NCBI GenBank assembly: GCA_013426805.1
Contig: JACDZG010000006.1
Span: forward strand, 1-64,000
Direction of reading: 5' to 3'
Source of the DNA: Chromatiaceae bacterium
GTDB lineage: Bacteria > Pseudomonadota > Gammaproteobacteria > Chromatiales > Chromatiaceae
DNA length: 64,000 nt
A program made the position numbers and the translations under genes. Below are positions 55,570 to 64,000 of the stretch, one piece after another. The stretch's first letter is position 1; every line of letters begins with the position of its first letter. The notes beneath the pieces were generated by a model. The model was not told the DNA's origin. It did no database searches and was given only the letters and a program-made list of their open reading frames with translations.

Positions 55570-55573
<4 letters not shown>
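54956..55573 (+). CDS. mlaC: Periplasmic phospholipid-binding protein MlaC
   Basis: This 205-residue protein has a signal peptide (FLLFVTLMVMLGGSVGAAVA) and an MlaC/Tol-Tol-Ttg2 domain with ILAPHFDFKKITQGALGQHWRAATPTQQ and DYRMYNSGGGWKVFDVIVNNASLVSNYR. It ferries phospholipids between MlaA at the outer membrane and MlaFEDB. Confidence 0.93.
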
Positions 55574-57269
<1,696 letters not shown>

Positions 57270-57294
57270 GGGGATCGACAGGGGATCGACAGCC

Positions 57295-58002
57295 ATGGGT
57301 GAAGCGAGGAATCTTCGGGAGCAGGATGCGGATCAAACCGGGTCGGGCAAGCCCTTGGATCTGGACGCCGACCTGACGATTGCATTGTCGAAGGGGCGGA
57401 TCTTCGAGCAGACCCTGCCGCTGCTGGCGCAGGCGGGTATCCACCCGCTGGAGGACCCGGAAACCAGCCGCAAGCTGATCCTGGACACCAGCAACCCGCG
57501 CGTGCGGTTCGTCATCATCCGCGCCAGCGACGTGCCGACCTATTGTGAATACGGGGCGGCTGATCTGGGGGTGGCGGGCAAGGACGTGTTGTTGGAGCAC
57601 GGCGGGGAAGGGCTCTACGAACCGTTGGACCTGCGCATCGCCCGCTGTCGGCTGATGGTGGCCGGACCGCCAACCTACCAGGTTCCGGCGTCGGGACGCC
57701 TGCGCATCGCCACCAAGTACGTGCGCAGCGCCGAGCGCTATTTTGCCGCCAAGGGACTGCAAGTGGAGATCATCAAGCTCTATGGATCCATGGAACTGGC
57801 GCCCCTGGTCGGGCTGGCCGACCTGATCGTCGATCTGGTGGAGAGCGGCAACACGCTCAAGGCCAATGGGTTGGTGCCGCTGGAACACATTTGTGACATC
57901 AGTTCCCGACTGGTGGTCAACAAGGCCGCCTGGAAGATGAAGCACGCTGCCGTCACCGCGCTGCTCGGCGTGCTGCGGCGGGCGGTGGCGGAGCGTGATT
58001 GA
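57295..58002 (+). CDS. hisG: ATP phosphoribosyltransferase, short form
   Basis: This 235-residue HisG has the core [15 protein letters not shown], then [30 protein letters not shown] and [17 protein letters not shown]. The C-terminal ACT-like regulatory domain is missing, so it is the short form that requires HisZ, which is not in the window. A ~24-residue N-terminal extension precedes the core; an internal start is possible. It catalyses the first step of histidine synthesis. Confidence 0.93.
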   Translation: MGEARNLREQDADQTGSGKPLDLDADLTIALSKGRIFEQTLPLLAQAGIHPLEDPETSRKLILDTSNPRVRFVIIRASDVPTYCEYGAADLGVAGKDVLLEHGGEGLYEPLDLRIARCRLMVAGPPTYQVPASGRLRIATKYVRSAERYFAAKGLQVEIIKLYGSMELAPLVGLADLIVDLVESGNTLKANGLVPLEHICDISSRLVVNKAAWKMKHAAVTALLGVLRRAVAERD

Positions 58003-58075
58003 GTAGCGCTGGGTAAGAAGCCAAGAACACGTTACACACGAACACTACGACAACGATAATAACAGCATTTCCTGA

Positions 58076-58232
58076 CAGACTTATTTAACTTAACGTGATT
58101 TCCGGAAAAGATTCTACCGACAGGTACGACATGTAGGTGCGACTTCAGTCGCACCGATTCGGACGCAGGTGCGACTGAAGTCGCACCTACATCTACCGGT
58201 ATCCAAATTGTCGGAAATCACCTAAATAAGTG
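58076..58232. repeat. REP/BIME-like nested inverted repeat between hisG and hisD
   Basis: Perfect 24-nt arms TGTAGGTGCGACTTCAGTCG... (58132-58155) and its complement (58168-58191) flank a 12-nt spacer; each arm is itself a hairpin (GGTGCGACT/AGTCGCACC). Weaker outer arms (ACTTATTTA...GTGATTTCCG at 58079-58103; CGGAAATCAC..TAAATAAGT at 58205-58229) enclose it. The whole ~155 bp resembles a BIME or MITE inserted in the his operon. Nothing else is seen in 58003-58257. Confidence 0.85.
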
Positions 58233-58257
58233 AACCGTTCTTGAGGTAGCAAGATCC

Positions 58258-59577
58258 ATGACGCAGATCAGATGCCTTTCCACCGCTGACGCGGGCTTCA
58301 GCCAGTCGCTGACCGCCTTGCTGGCCTGGGATGCAGCCGCTGATGACCAGGTGCAGCAGCGGGTCGCGGCCATCATCGCGGAGGTGCGCGCGCGCGGCGA
58401 TGCGGCGCTGCTGGAGCTGACGGCGCGCTTTGATCACTGGACACCCGCCGGTGTCGCGGACCTCGAGATCCCCCGCGATCGGATGGCGCAGGCTTGGGAT
58501 GACATCCCGAGCGCTCAGCGCCAGGCCCTGGAGTCCGCTGCCGGTCGTATCCGCGCCTATGCGCAGCGTCAGCGCCTGGAGTCCTGGGATTTTACCGAGC
58601 CGGACGGCACCCTGCTGGGGCAGCAGATCTCGCCGCTGGATCGCGTCGGGCTCTATGTCCCCGGCGGCAAAGCGGCGTACCCGTCGTCGGTGTTGATGAA
58701 CGCCATCCCGGCCAAGGTCGCCGGGGTCGGTGAGTTGATCATGGTGGTCCCCACTCCGGGCGGTGAATGGAACGATCTGGTCCTCGCCGCCGCGCATTGT
58801 GCCGGGGTGGACCGCGCTTTTGCCATCGGTGGTGCCCAGGCGATTGCGGCCCTGGCTTACGGCACCGCATCCGTCCCGGCGGTGGATAAGATCGTCGGTC
58901 CCGGTAATCTCTACGTGGCCACTGCCAAGCGGGCGGTCTTCGGGCAGGTCGGTATCGATATGATTGCCGGTCCGTCCGAGATCCTGATCCTGTGTGACGG
59001 CGCTACCGATCCGGACTGGATCGCCATGGATTTGTTCTCCCAGGCTGAACATGACGAGGACGCCCAGTCGATCCTGGTGGCCTGGGATGGGGACTTCCTC
59101 GAGCGCGTGGCGGCGAGCATCGAGCGGCTGCTGCCGACCATGGAGCGGCGGGCGATCATCGCCGCGGCCCTGCGCGGGCGGGGTGCCCTGATCCTGGCGC
59201 GCGACTTGGACGACGCCATCGCGGTCGCCAATCAGGTCGCCCCGGAGCACCTGGAGCTCTCGGTGGCGGACCCGCGAGCGATCGTTGGTCGCATCCGGCA
59301 CGCCGGGGCCATCTTTATGGGGCGCTACACGGCCGAGGCCCTGGGCGACTACTGTGCCGGGCCCAATCATGTGTTGCCCACCTCCCGGACCGCGCGTTTC
59401 TCCTCGCCGCTGGGCGTCTACGATTTCCAGAAACGCTCCAGCCTGATCATGGTCTCTCGCACCGGTTCAGCCGAACTCGCGCGCATCGCCGCGGTGCTCG
59501 CACGCGGCGAAGGTCTGACGGCCCACGCCCGCTCGGCGGAGTATCGGGCCGAGGCCGAGTATCCCGTTGCGCCTTGA
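58258..59577 (+). CDS. hisD: Histidinol dehydrogenase
   Basis: This 439-residue Zn enzyme oxidises L-histidinol to L-histidine with two NAD+. Motifs include [58 protein letters not shown] and [21 protein letters not shown]. It is separated from hisG by the REP/BIME element, which could reduce read-through. Confidence 0.96.
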   Translation: MTQIRCLSTADAGFSQSLTALLAWDAAADDQVQQRVAAIIAEVRARGDAALLELTARFDHWTPAGVADLEIPRDRMAQAWDDIPSAQRQALESAAGRIRAYAQRQRLESWDFTEPDGTLLGQQISPLDRVGLYVPGGKAAYPSSVLMNAIPAKVAGVGELIMVVPTPGGEWNDLVLAAAHCAGVDRAFAIGGAQAIAALAYGTASVPAVDKIVGPGNLYVATAKRAVFGQVGIDMIAGPSEILILCDGATDPDWIAMDLFSQAEHDEDAQSILVAWDGDFLERVAASIERLLPTMERRAIIAAALRGRGALILARDLDDAIAVANQVAPEHLELSVADPRAIVGRIRHAGAIFMGRYTAEALGDYCAGPNHVLPTSRTARFSSPLGVYDFQKRSSLIMVSRTGSAELARIAAVLARGEGLTAHARSAEYRAEAEYPVAP

Positions 59578-59695
59578 CGAACGGTTCCGGACCTCCGGTT
59601 GAGGGGGCGTGCATCGATCGGTTATTTGTTTTGTTCTTCTTTGCGTTCATTCGCGGCCATCCCTTGTTCTTCGGGTCGTCCGCTTCGAGGTCTTG

Positions 59696-60787
59696 ATGGA
59701 AAACATACCCCTAGCCGCCCTGATCGACCAGCTCGTCCGTCCCGAGATCCGCGCACTCGGTGCCTATCATGTCCCGGACGCCCAGGGTCTGATCAAGTTG
59801 GACGCGATGGAGAATCCCTATACCTGGCCGGACAAGCTCAAGTCCGAGTGGCTGGAGGTGCTGCGCACCGTCGCCCTGAATCGCTATCCGGACCCCCAGG
59901 GCACCGTGGTCCAGGAGCGTCTGCGCGAATCCATGGGCATCCCGCCGGACATGGGGCTCTTGCTCGGTAACGGCTCGGATGAGCTGATCCAACTGCTTGC
60001 GATGACGGTGGCACGACCGGGCCGGAAGGTCCTGGCCCTAGAGCCGGCGTTCGTCATGTATCGTATGATCGCGCTGTTCATCGGCATGGACTACGTGGGC
60101 GTGCCGCTGCGCGACGACGATTTTTCGCTCGACTTGCCGCGCGTGCTGGACGCGCTGGAGCGTGAACGTCCGGCCCTGACCTATATCGCCTATCCGAACA
60201 ATCCCACGGGGAACCTGTTCGACGCCGATGCGGTTTGCCGGATCATTGCCGCCGCGCCCGGTCTGGTGATCGTGGATGAGGCCTATGCCCCGTTCACCGA
60301 CTCAAGCTTCCTGTCGCGTCTGGGTGAGTGGCCCAACCTGCTGGTCCTGCGGACGGTCTCCAAGATGGGGCTGGCGGGTCTGCGCCTGGGCTATCTGGTC
60401 GGACCACCGGCCTGGCTCCATGAGTTCGACAAGACCCGTTTGCCCTATAACATCAATGTGTTGACCCAAGCGTCGGCGGTCTTTGCATTGCGTCATCGCG
60501 ATGTGCTTGATGCCCAGACTCAACTGATCCGCGCGGCGCGCGGCCGATTGTTCAGCGCCCTGACCGCGCTGCCCAGGGTGCATCCTTATCCAAGCGATGC
60601 CAACTTCATCCTGATCCGCCTGGCCGCGGGTTGCGCGGACACCGTTTTTGCGGGCCTCAAGCGGCGCGGTGTGCTGGTCAAGAATCTCAACGGAGCCCAC
60701 CCCCTGCTGCACGACTGCCTGCGCGTCACGGTCGGGTCAGCGCAGGAGAATCAGTCGTTTCTGACGGCCTTGGCCGCAGAGATCTGA
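59696..60787 (+). CDS. hisC: Histidinol-phosphate aminotransferase
   Basis: This 363-residue class II PLP aminotransferase contains LDAMENPYTWPD, LLLGNGSDELIQLLAM, YPNNPTGNLFD, VDEAYAPFTDSSFL and the PLP-binding Lys in RTVSKMGLAGLRLG. It converts imidazole-acetol phosphate to histidinol phosphate. ATG 59696 (MENIPLAALIDQLV) matches the family; the upstream frame from 59609 is not conserved-looking. It follows hisD by 118 nt. Confidence 0.95.
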   Translation: MENIPLAALIDQLVRPEIRALGAYHVPDAQGLIKLDAMENPYTWPDKLKSEWLEVLRTVALNRYPDPQGTVVQERLRESMGIPPDMGLLLGNGSDELIQLLAMTVARPGRKVLALEPAFVMYRMIALFIGMDYVGVPLRDDDFSLDLPRVLDALERERPALTYIAYPNNPTGNLFDADAVCRIIAAAPGLVIVDEAYAPFTDSSFLSRLGEWPNLLVLRTVSKMGLAGLRLGYLVGPPAWLHEFDKTRLPYNINVLTQASAVFALRHRDVLDAQTQLIRAARGRLFSALTALPRVHPYPSDANFILIRLAAGCADTVFAGLKRRGVLVKNLNGAHPLLHDCLRVTVGSAQENQSFLTALAAEI

Positions 60788-60869
60788 TGCGATCTTGGTC
60801 AAATCCGGCACTCGCCTGAGGGTTACACCGCCCTTGGCGTCTGATCCAGTTGCGGTGCCCCGCGCTTGC

Positions 60870-61409
60870 TTATCGATTCCCGAAGATCTGTTTGGCCTTC
60901 GCCGTTAATTCGTCGATCTCGCGTTCCGCATCGGCCCAATCCTGCGCGTCGTAGCCTTCCGCGAAATTGCGCTTCTCAGACCGGTAATACGCGGCCTCAC
61001 GGATCATGTCGAGCCGTTGTTCCGGCGTCACGTTAGCTAAGTGCTGAAGACTGACCGGCTTATCTTCGAGCGGTGGTTGGTGTCCGGCCGCCGTCGGGTC
61101 GGTCCGCTTGGCGGGTTTTTTCGGTGCTGTCTTGGATGACGCGGCGGCCGGTTGCGCCGCGGCTTTCGCGGGTGTCGCGGCGGCCGCGGACTTGGCGGCC
61201 GCCGCCGCCGCCGCCGCAGCCTTGGTCAACGCGGGTGCCGGGGCTACCGGGGCTACCGGGGCTACCGGGGCTGCCGCGGGCGGCGTCGTGGTCCCGGCGG
61301 ACTTTTTTGCAACCGACTTCTTGGTCACCGGGGTGGTCGCGGGCATCTGCGTGGTGGGTGCGGCCGGCTTGGCCGCAGTCTTCTTGGTCACGATTTTTTC
61401 GTTTGCCAT
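60870..61409 (-). CDS. Ala/Lys-rich protein with C-terminal DUF2934 domain
   Basis: This 179-residue protein has a basic low-complexity N-terminal half (KKTAAKPAAPTTQ, an APVAPVAPVAP run encoded by a 9-nt tandem repeat near 61240-61275, and an alanine tract) like histone-H1-type proteins. The C-terminal DUF2934 domain reads LDMIREAAYYRSEKRNFAEGY then DWADAEREID. It may bind DNA non-specifically through the Lys-rich part; the DUF2934 role is unknown. ATG 61409 follows GAGGCGAG. It is monocistronic; 61410-61663 has no gene. Confidence 0.8.
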   Translation of the reverse strand: MANEKIVTKKTAAKPAAPTTQMPATTPVTKKSVAKKSAGTTTPPAAAPVAPVAPVAPAPALTKAAAAAAAAAKSAAAATPAKAAAQPAAASSKTAPKKPAKRTDPTAAGHQPPLEDKPVSLQHLANVTPEQRLDMIREAAYYRSEKRNFAEGYDAQDWADAEREIDELTAKAKQIFGNR

Positions 61410-61663
61410 GTCGCTCGCTCGCCTCGTAGATATTGCTTGGCGTCACCGCCGAACAGGGGTCCGATCGCGTACCCGATTGGGCCGGATCGGTAGGGGCCGA
61501 CTCGCATCGATCGTTGTCAGGTAGATAGAATACACGTGTTTGCAGTGACTTGGCTAATGTCCTGTCGTTTTGGTCGGGTCCATCCGGTCCCGAATGCGGT
61601 CGCGGGCTTCGGGTGATGTGCGCCCGGTGGCGGCGAGGGGCGCCGATGAAAAACGGCGCTTTC

Positions 61664-63736
61664 TCAAGTCGCCATCTCCAGGTTGGTGGAGGGCCGTTGC
61701 AGGAAATTACCCTGCACATAATCCACCCCGGCGGTCCAGAGGATGGTGAGTGCGCGGGCGTCCTCGACTCCGGTCACCACGCTCTTGACGTTGAATTCGC
61801 GCGCCAGATTCGCCAAGGCCAGCAAGCGCTGCTGCTTGTCTTTATCGTCGGCGAGACCCTGAGTGAACTCAGGACGCATTAAAATGAAATCCAGGGGGAG
61901 TCCCTGCAGCAGCATCTGCGGGTGATCGGTACCGCCGAAGCGATTGACCGCGATCCGGCATTTGATCTTCTTCAGGCTCTCGATGAGTCGACTCAGGCTC
62001 CCCAGGTTGCCGTCCACCAGTTCCTCCTGGATGACGAAGGTCAGCCAGTTCCCGCGGACGTCGAATTGCTGCAGACAGTCACAGATCCAGATAACGACGC
62101 TCGGATCGCGGAATGTGTCTTCCGCCAGATTAATGAAAAAATTGAAATTCTGGCCAGCCTTCCGATGTTCGTGCATGGTCTTCACGGCATTGTGAATCGC
62201 CCACTTGTCGATCCGCTCGATCAGTCCGCTACGGATCGCCGAACTGATGAAGTCCTTGGCCTCGAGCAAGTCCCCGGATTCATCGATCAGGCGCACCAGG
62301 ACGGTGTAGTTCTCCTGGTTGTCGCCCATCAGACTGACGATCGGCTGGTAGACCAGGATGAAGCGATCGTTGTCCAGGGCGGACGCGATCTTGCTGGTCA
62401 AGAGGTCTTCACCAACGATCGTTGGTTGCTTGTCGCGGGCGGCCAGGGATGTGGGTGCCTGCATCCCCGCCCGGGTGATCAGTAGGGTGCCGCCAAGGCA
62501 GGCGCGATAGGCATCGTCAAGCACATCCTTGGGTTCGGCATAGGCTTCGGAGACGACCACATGGCCCACGTCGCAATCGGCCTCAATGCGGGCCTTGGCG
62601 GTCTGGGCCGCGGGCAGACGCACCTCGGCGCGGATGCGTTCAGCCAGGGTGATCGCGGCGGTCTCGTCAAGCTCCGGGACCAGGAGCCCGTAGCCGTCCT
62701 CGCTGACCCGGGCCAGCACGCCGAGCTCACCACACACCAGGGCAAGCGGCGCGGCGACGGATCCGATCACTGCCTGTCCCTGGGTCAGGCCGAGGGTGCG
62801 GAGCAGGTCGGCGGCACCGCGTAGGCGGATATAGAAGAGTGTGAATGGAGTTGCGGGTCGACCCTCGTTACCGAGGGCCGTCGCGATGGCCGCGATCAGC
62901 GTGGCGGTTCCCGTGACCTCGTGAAGCTGGTCGGCGCTGTCCGTGGCAGGAGCGGTCGAATGGTCGACGGTGCGGACAATCAGCCGCAAACAGGGTTCGC
63001 CGTCGCGCTCGGCGGGGGCGGCGAACAGGGTTCCGCGGAAGTTACTGGTGTCGGCCCGCACGCAAGTGGTCGGGATTTCGGCCAGACCCCGGGCCTCGGG
63101 AGTGGTGCGCAGGCGCAGGAACTCGCGCACCGCCGAGCGCTGGTCGGTCGCGATCAGGTCCAGGAACGCGGCGGACTGCAGGTCGTCGACCGTGGGGAAG
63201 CGAAACAGGCTCAGATAGGCGGGGTTGGCATGCACATGCATCCCGTCCTGGATGAAGGCGACCGCTTCGCCGGTGGTTTCGACCAACTCACGGGCGCGCG
63301 ACTCGCATTGCTGGAGTCGGTGAGTCAGATGTCTGACCTGGCGGCGCGCGCGTAGATCGGCTAATTCGCGGCCCACCACGAGTTGCAGGTGTTCAACGTC
63401 CTCGCGGTCGGTGACGTCGCGCGCCCCGGCGCGCAAGGCTTTGATCACGGACTCTTGATCGCCATGCGCATCGGCCACGACGATCAGCGGGACATCGGCC
63501 GCCAACTCGCGGTGGCGGGTCAGCACGGCGTCCAGGTCCACGCTGGGGTCGTAGCTGCAACAGATGATCAGATCGCAGGCCCGACGCTCAACCAGTTCGT
63601 CGATCCGATCTGCGGTGGCGGTGTACATCCCGCGCACGGGCAAACCGCCGTTGCGCAGGGACGTGATCAGGCGTTCCGCCTCGTTGGGCTGGGAGGTCAT
63701 GACCAGCAGGATGACGGCTTGGGCTTGCGCGGGCAT
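61664..63736 (-). CDS. fimX: FimX-like degenerate GGDEF-EAL c-di-GMP receptor
   Basis: This 690-residue cytosolic protein has a receiver-like domain (~1-125, ASP-poor), a PAS domain (~150-255), a degenerate GGDEF domain (~275-425, VSEDGYG at the GGDEF position) and an EAL-like domain (~450-690). The EAL motif is YTVL (477-480) instead of E-A/V-L, so phosphodiesterase activity is unlikely, while the domain may still bind c-di-GMP. The layout matches FimX, which controls type IV pilus assembly and twitching. No pilus gene is in the window. Confidence 0.85.
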   Translation of the reverse strand: MPAQAQAVILLVMTSQPNEAERLITSLRNGGLPVRGMYTATADRIDELVERRACDLIICCSYDPSVDLDAVLTRHRELAADVPLIVVADAHGDQESVIKALRAGARDVTDREDVEHLQLVVGRELADLRARRQVRHLTHRLQQCESRARELVETTGEAVAFIQDGMHVHANPAYLSLFRFPTVDDLQSAAFLDLIATDQRSAVREFLRLRTTPEARGLAEIPTTCVRADTSNFRGTLFAAPAERDGEPCLRLIVRTVDHSTAPATDSADQLHEVTGTATLIAAIATALGNEGRPATPFTLFYIRLRGAADLLRTLGLTQGQAVIGSVAAPLALVCGELGVLARVSEDGYGLLVPELDETAAITLAERIRAEVRLPAAQTAKARIEADCDVGHVVVSEAYAEPKDVLDDAYRACLGGTLLITRAGMQAPTSLAARDKQPTIVGEDLLTSKIASALDNDRFILVYQPIVSLMGDNQENYTVLVRLIDESGDLLEAKDFISSAIRSGLIERIDKWAIHNAVKTMHEHRKAGQNFNFFINLAEDTFRDPSVVIWICDCLQQFDVRGNWLTFVIQEELVDGNLGSLSRLIESLKKIKCRIAVNRFGGTDHPQMLLQGLPLDFILMRPEFTQGLADDKDKQQRLLALANLAREFNVKSVVTGVEDARALTILWTAGVDYVQGNFLQRPSTNLEMAT

Positions 63737-63775
63737 GCTTCTTTATAAGGTCCGGCGATAGGGTCGGCGTGGCGA

Positions 63776-64000
63776 TTATCGGCGTACGGGGCCGGTTAGG
63801 GAACTGCGGAATGCAACCGGGACTTTGCAGGGTGCGCCCGCGACCTCGCGGACCAGACGGGGCACCAGATAACCCGGTAGGCGGATCCGCAGCCTTTCCA
63901 TCAGGGCGCCGGCGTCGCGGTCGGTCACCTCAAAGTGGGCGGCCCCGTGCACCAAATCCAATTGGTGCAGATAATAAGGCAAGACAGCACAGTCGAAGAG
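63776..64000 (-). CDS. epmB: EF-P beta-lysylation protein EpmB, C-terminal part
   Basis: The frame is open to the window edge and reads LPYYLHQLDLVHGAAHFEVTD then LRIRLPGYLVPRLVREVAG. This is the C-terminus of EpmB/YjeK, a lysine-2,3-aminomutase-like radical SAM enzyme that makes beta-lysine for elongation factor P. Only the last 74 residues are present; the radical SAM cysteines lie beyond the edge. Confidence 0.85.
   Translation of the reverse strand, partial: LFDCAVLPYYLHQLDLVHGAAHFEVTDRDAGALMERLRIRLPGYLVPRLVREVAGAPCKVPVAFRSSLTGPVRR

Noticed and set aside
61235-61280. Nine-base tandem repeat GGGGCTACC
   Set aside because: It encodes the APV repeat of the DUF2934 protein and needs no separate function.
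61664-63736. Active c-di-GMP phosphodiesterase
   Set aside because: The EAL motif reads YTVL, so the catalytic Glu is missing; annotated as a degenerate receptor instead.

Overview
The window is about 65% G+C and looks like a chromosome segment of a gammaproteobacterium of the purple sulfur bacterial type (Chromatiaceae-like). Several conserved neighbourhoods support this: the rpoN cluster (kdsD-kdsC-lptC-lptA-lptB-rpoN-hpf-ptsN-hprK-rapZ-PTS IIA-HPr-EI), mlaFEDCB-murA-hisG-hisD-hisC, rplM-rpsI, and mrcB with a downstream lipoprotein gene. Species assignment is inference, because no 16S rRNA or photosynthesis gene is present.

Layout. 1-1.4 kb: a decayed cluster of REP-like repeats cuts into a RAYT transposase fragment; it is followed by a MazF-type toxin-antitoxin pair with an attC-like palindrome at its 3' end. 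1.4-10.2 kb (mostly minus strand): a DUF4143 ATPase, a coiled-coil membrane protein, a GH13 glucan enzyme, a glycogen synthase with a long Ala/Pro-rich extension, a small cytochrome c, and a RelE-like/SF1-helicase/ankyrin fusion. 10.5-18.1 kb (plus): a YadGH-type ABC exporter, PBP1b with an LpoP-like TPR lipoprotein, and a YoaA-type helicase. 18.3-20.2 kb (minus): Coq7 and a GlcF-like Fe-S protein. 20.3-21.8 kb (plus): a ferredoxin, ribosomal proteins L13 and S9, and tRNA-Gln.

21.9-33.7 kb is an accessory and defence-like island next to the tRNA. It holds a second DUF4143 ATPase and a deleted copy of it, a VapBC-like pair whose toxin is fused to that deleted copy, and a type I restriction locus. 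In that locus hsdR has lost its Walker A region, hsdM is frameshifted and hsdS is intact. A coupled pair (DUF4365 protein plus a 393-residue protein of unknown family) lies inside the hsd operon, and a decayed relative of the unknown protein lies elsewhere in the island. An orphan nucleotidyltransferase, a broken DODA-type dioxygenase gene and a broken PD-(D/E)XK transposase gene complete it. Many of the broken genes carry internal deletions.

33.6-45.2 kb holds a GAF-GGDEF diguanylate cyclase and then the cell-envelope and regulatory-PTS cluster. KdsD/KdsC make Kdo precursors, LptA/B/C move LPS outward, RpoN is sigma-54, and HprK, HPr, EI, PtsN, a mannose-type IIA and RapZ form a sensory phosphorelay with no sugar permease nearby. 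46-48.5 kb holds a large secreted beta-helix protein with five C-terminal repeats.

48.6-53.6 kb: the start of mlaF is duplicated (677 bp, ungapped). The first copy is truncated, and a 3.3 kb cargo lies between the copies: RAYT remnants at both ends, a UPF0175/DUF3368 toxin-antitoxin pair, an orphan polymorphic-toxin tip with a putative immunity gene, and a DUF4160/DUF2442 pair. 52.7-60.8 kb is the intact mla-murA-his cluster, interrupted between hisG and hisD by a REP/BIME-like element. The window ends with an Ala/Lys-rich DUF2934 protein, a FimX-like degenerate c-di-GMP receptor and the 3' end of epmB.
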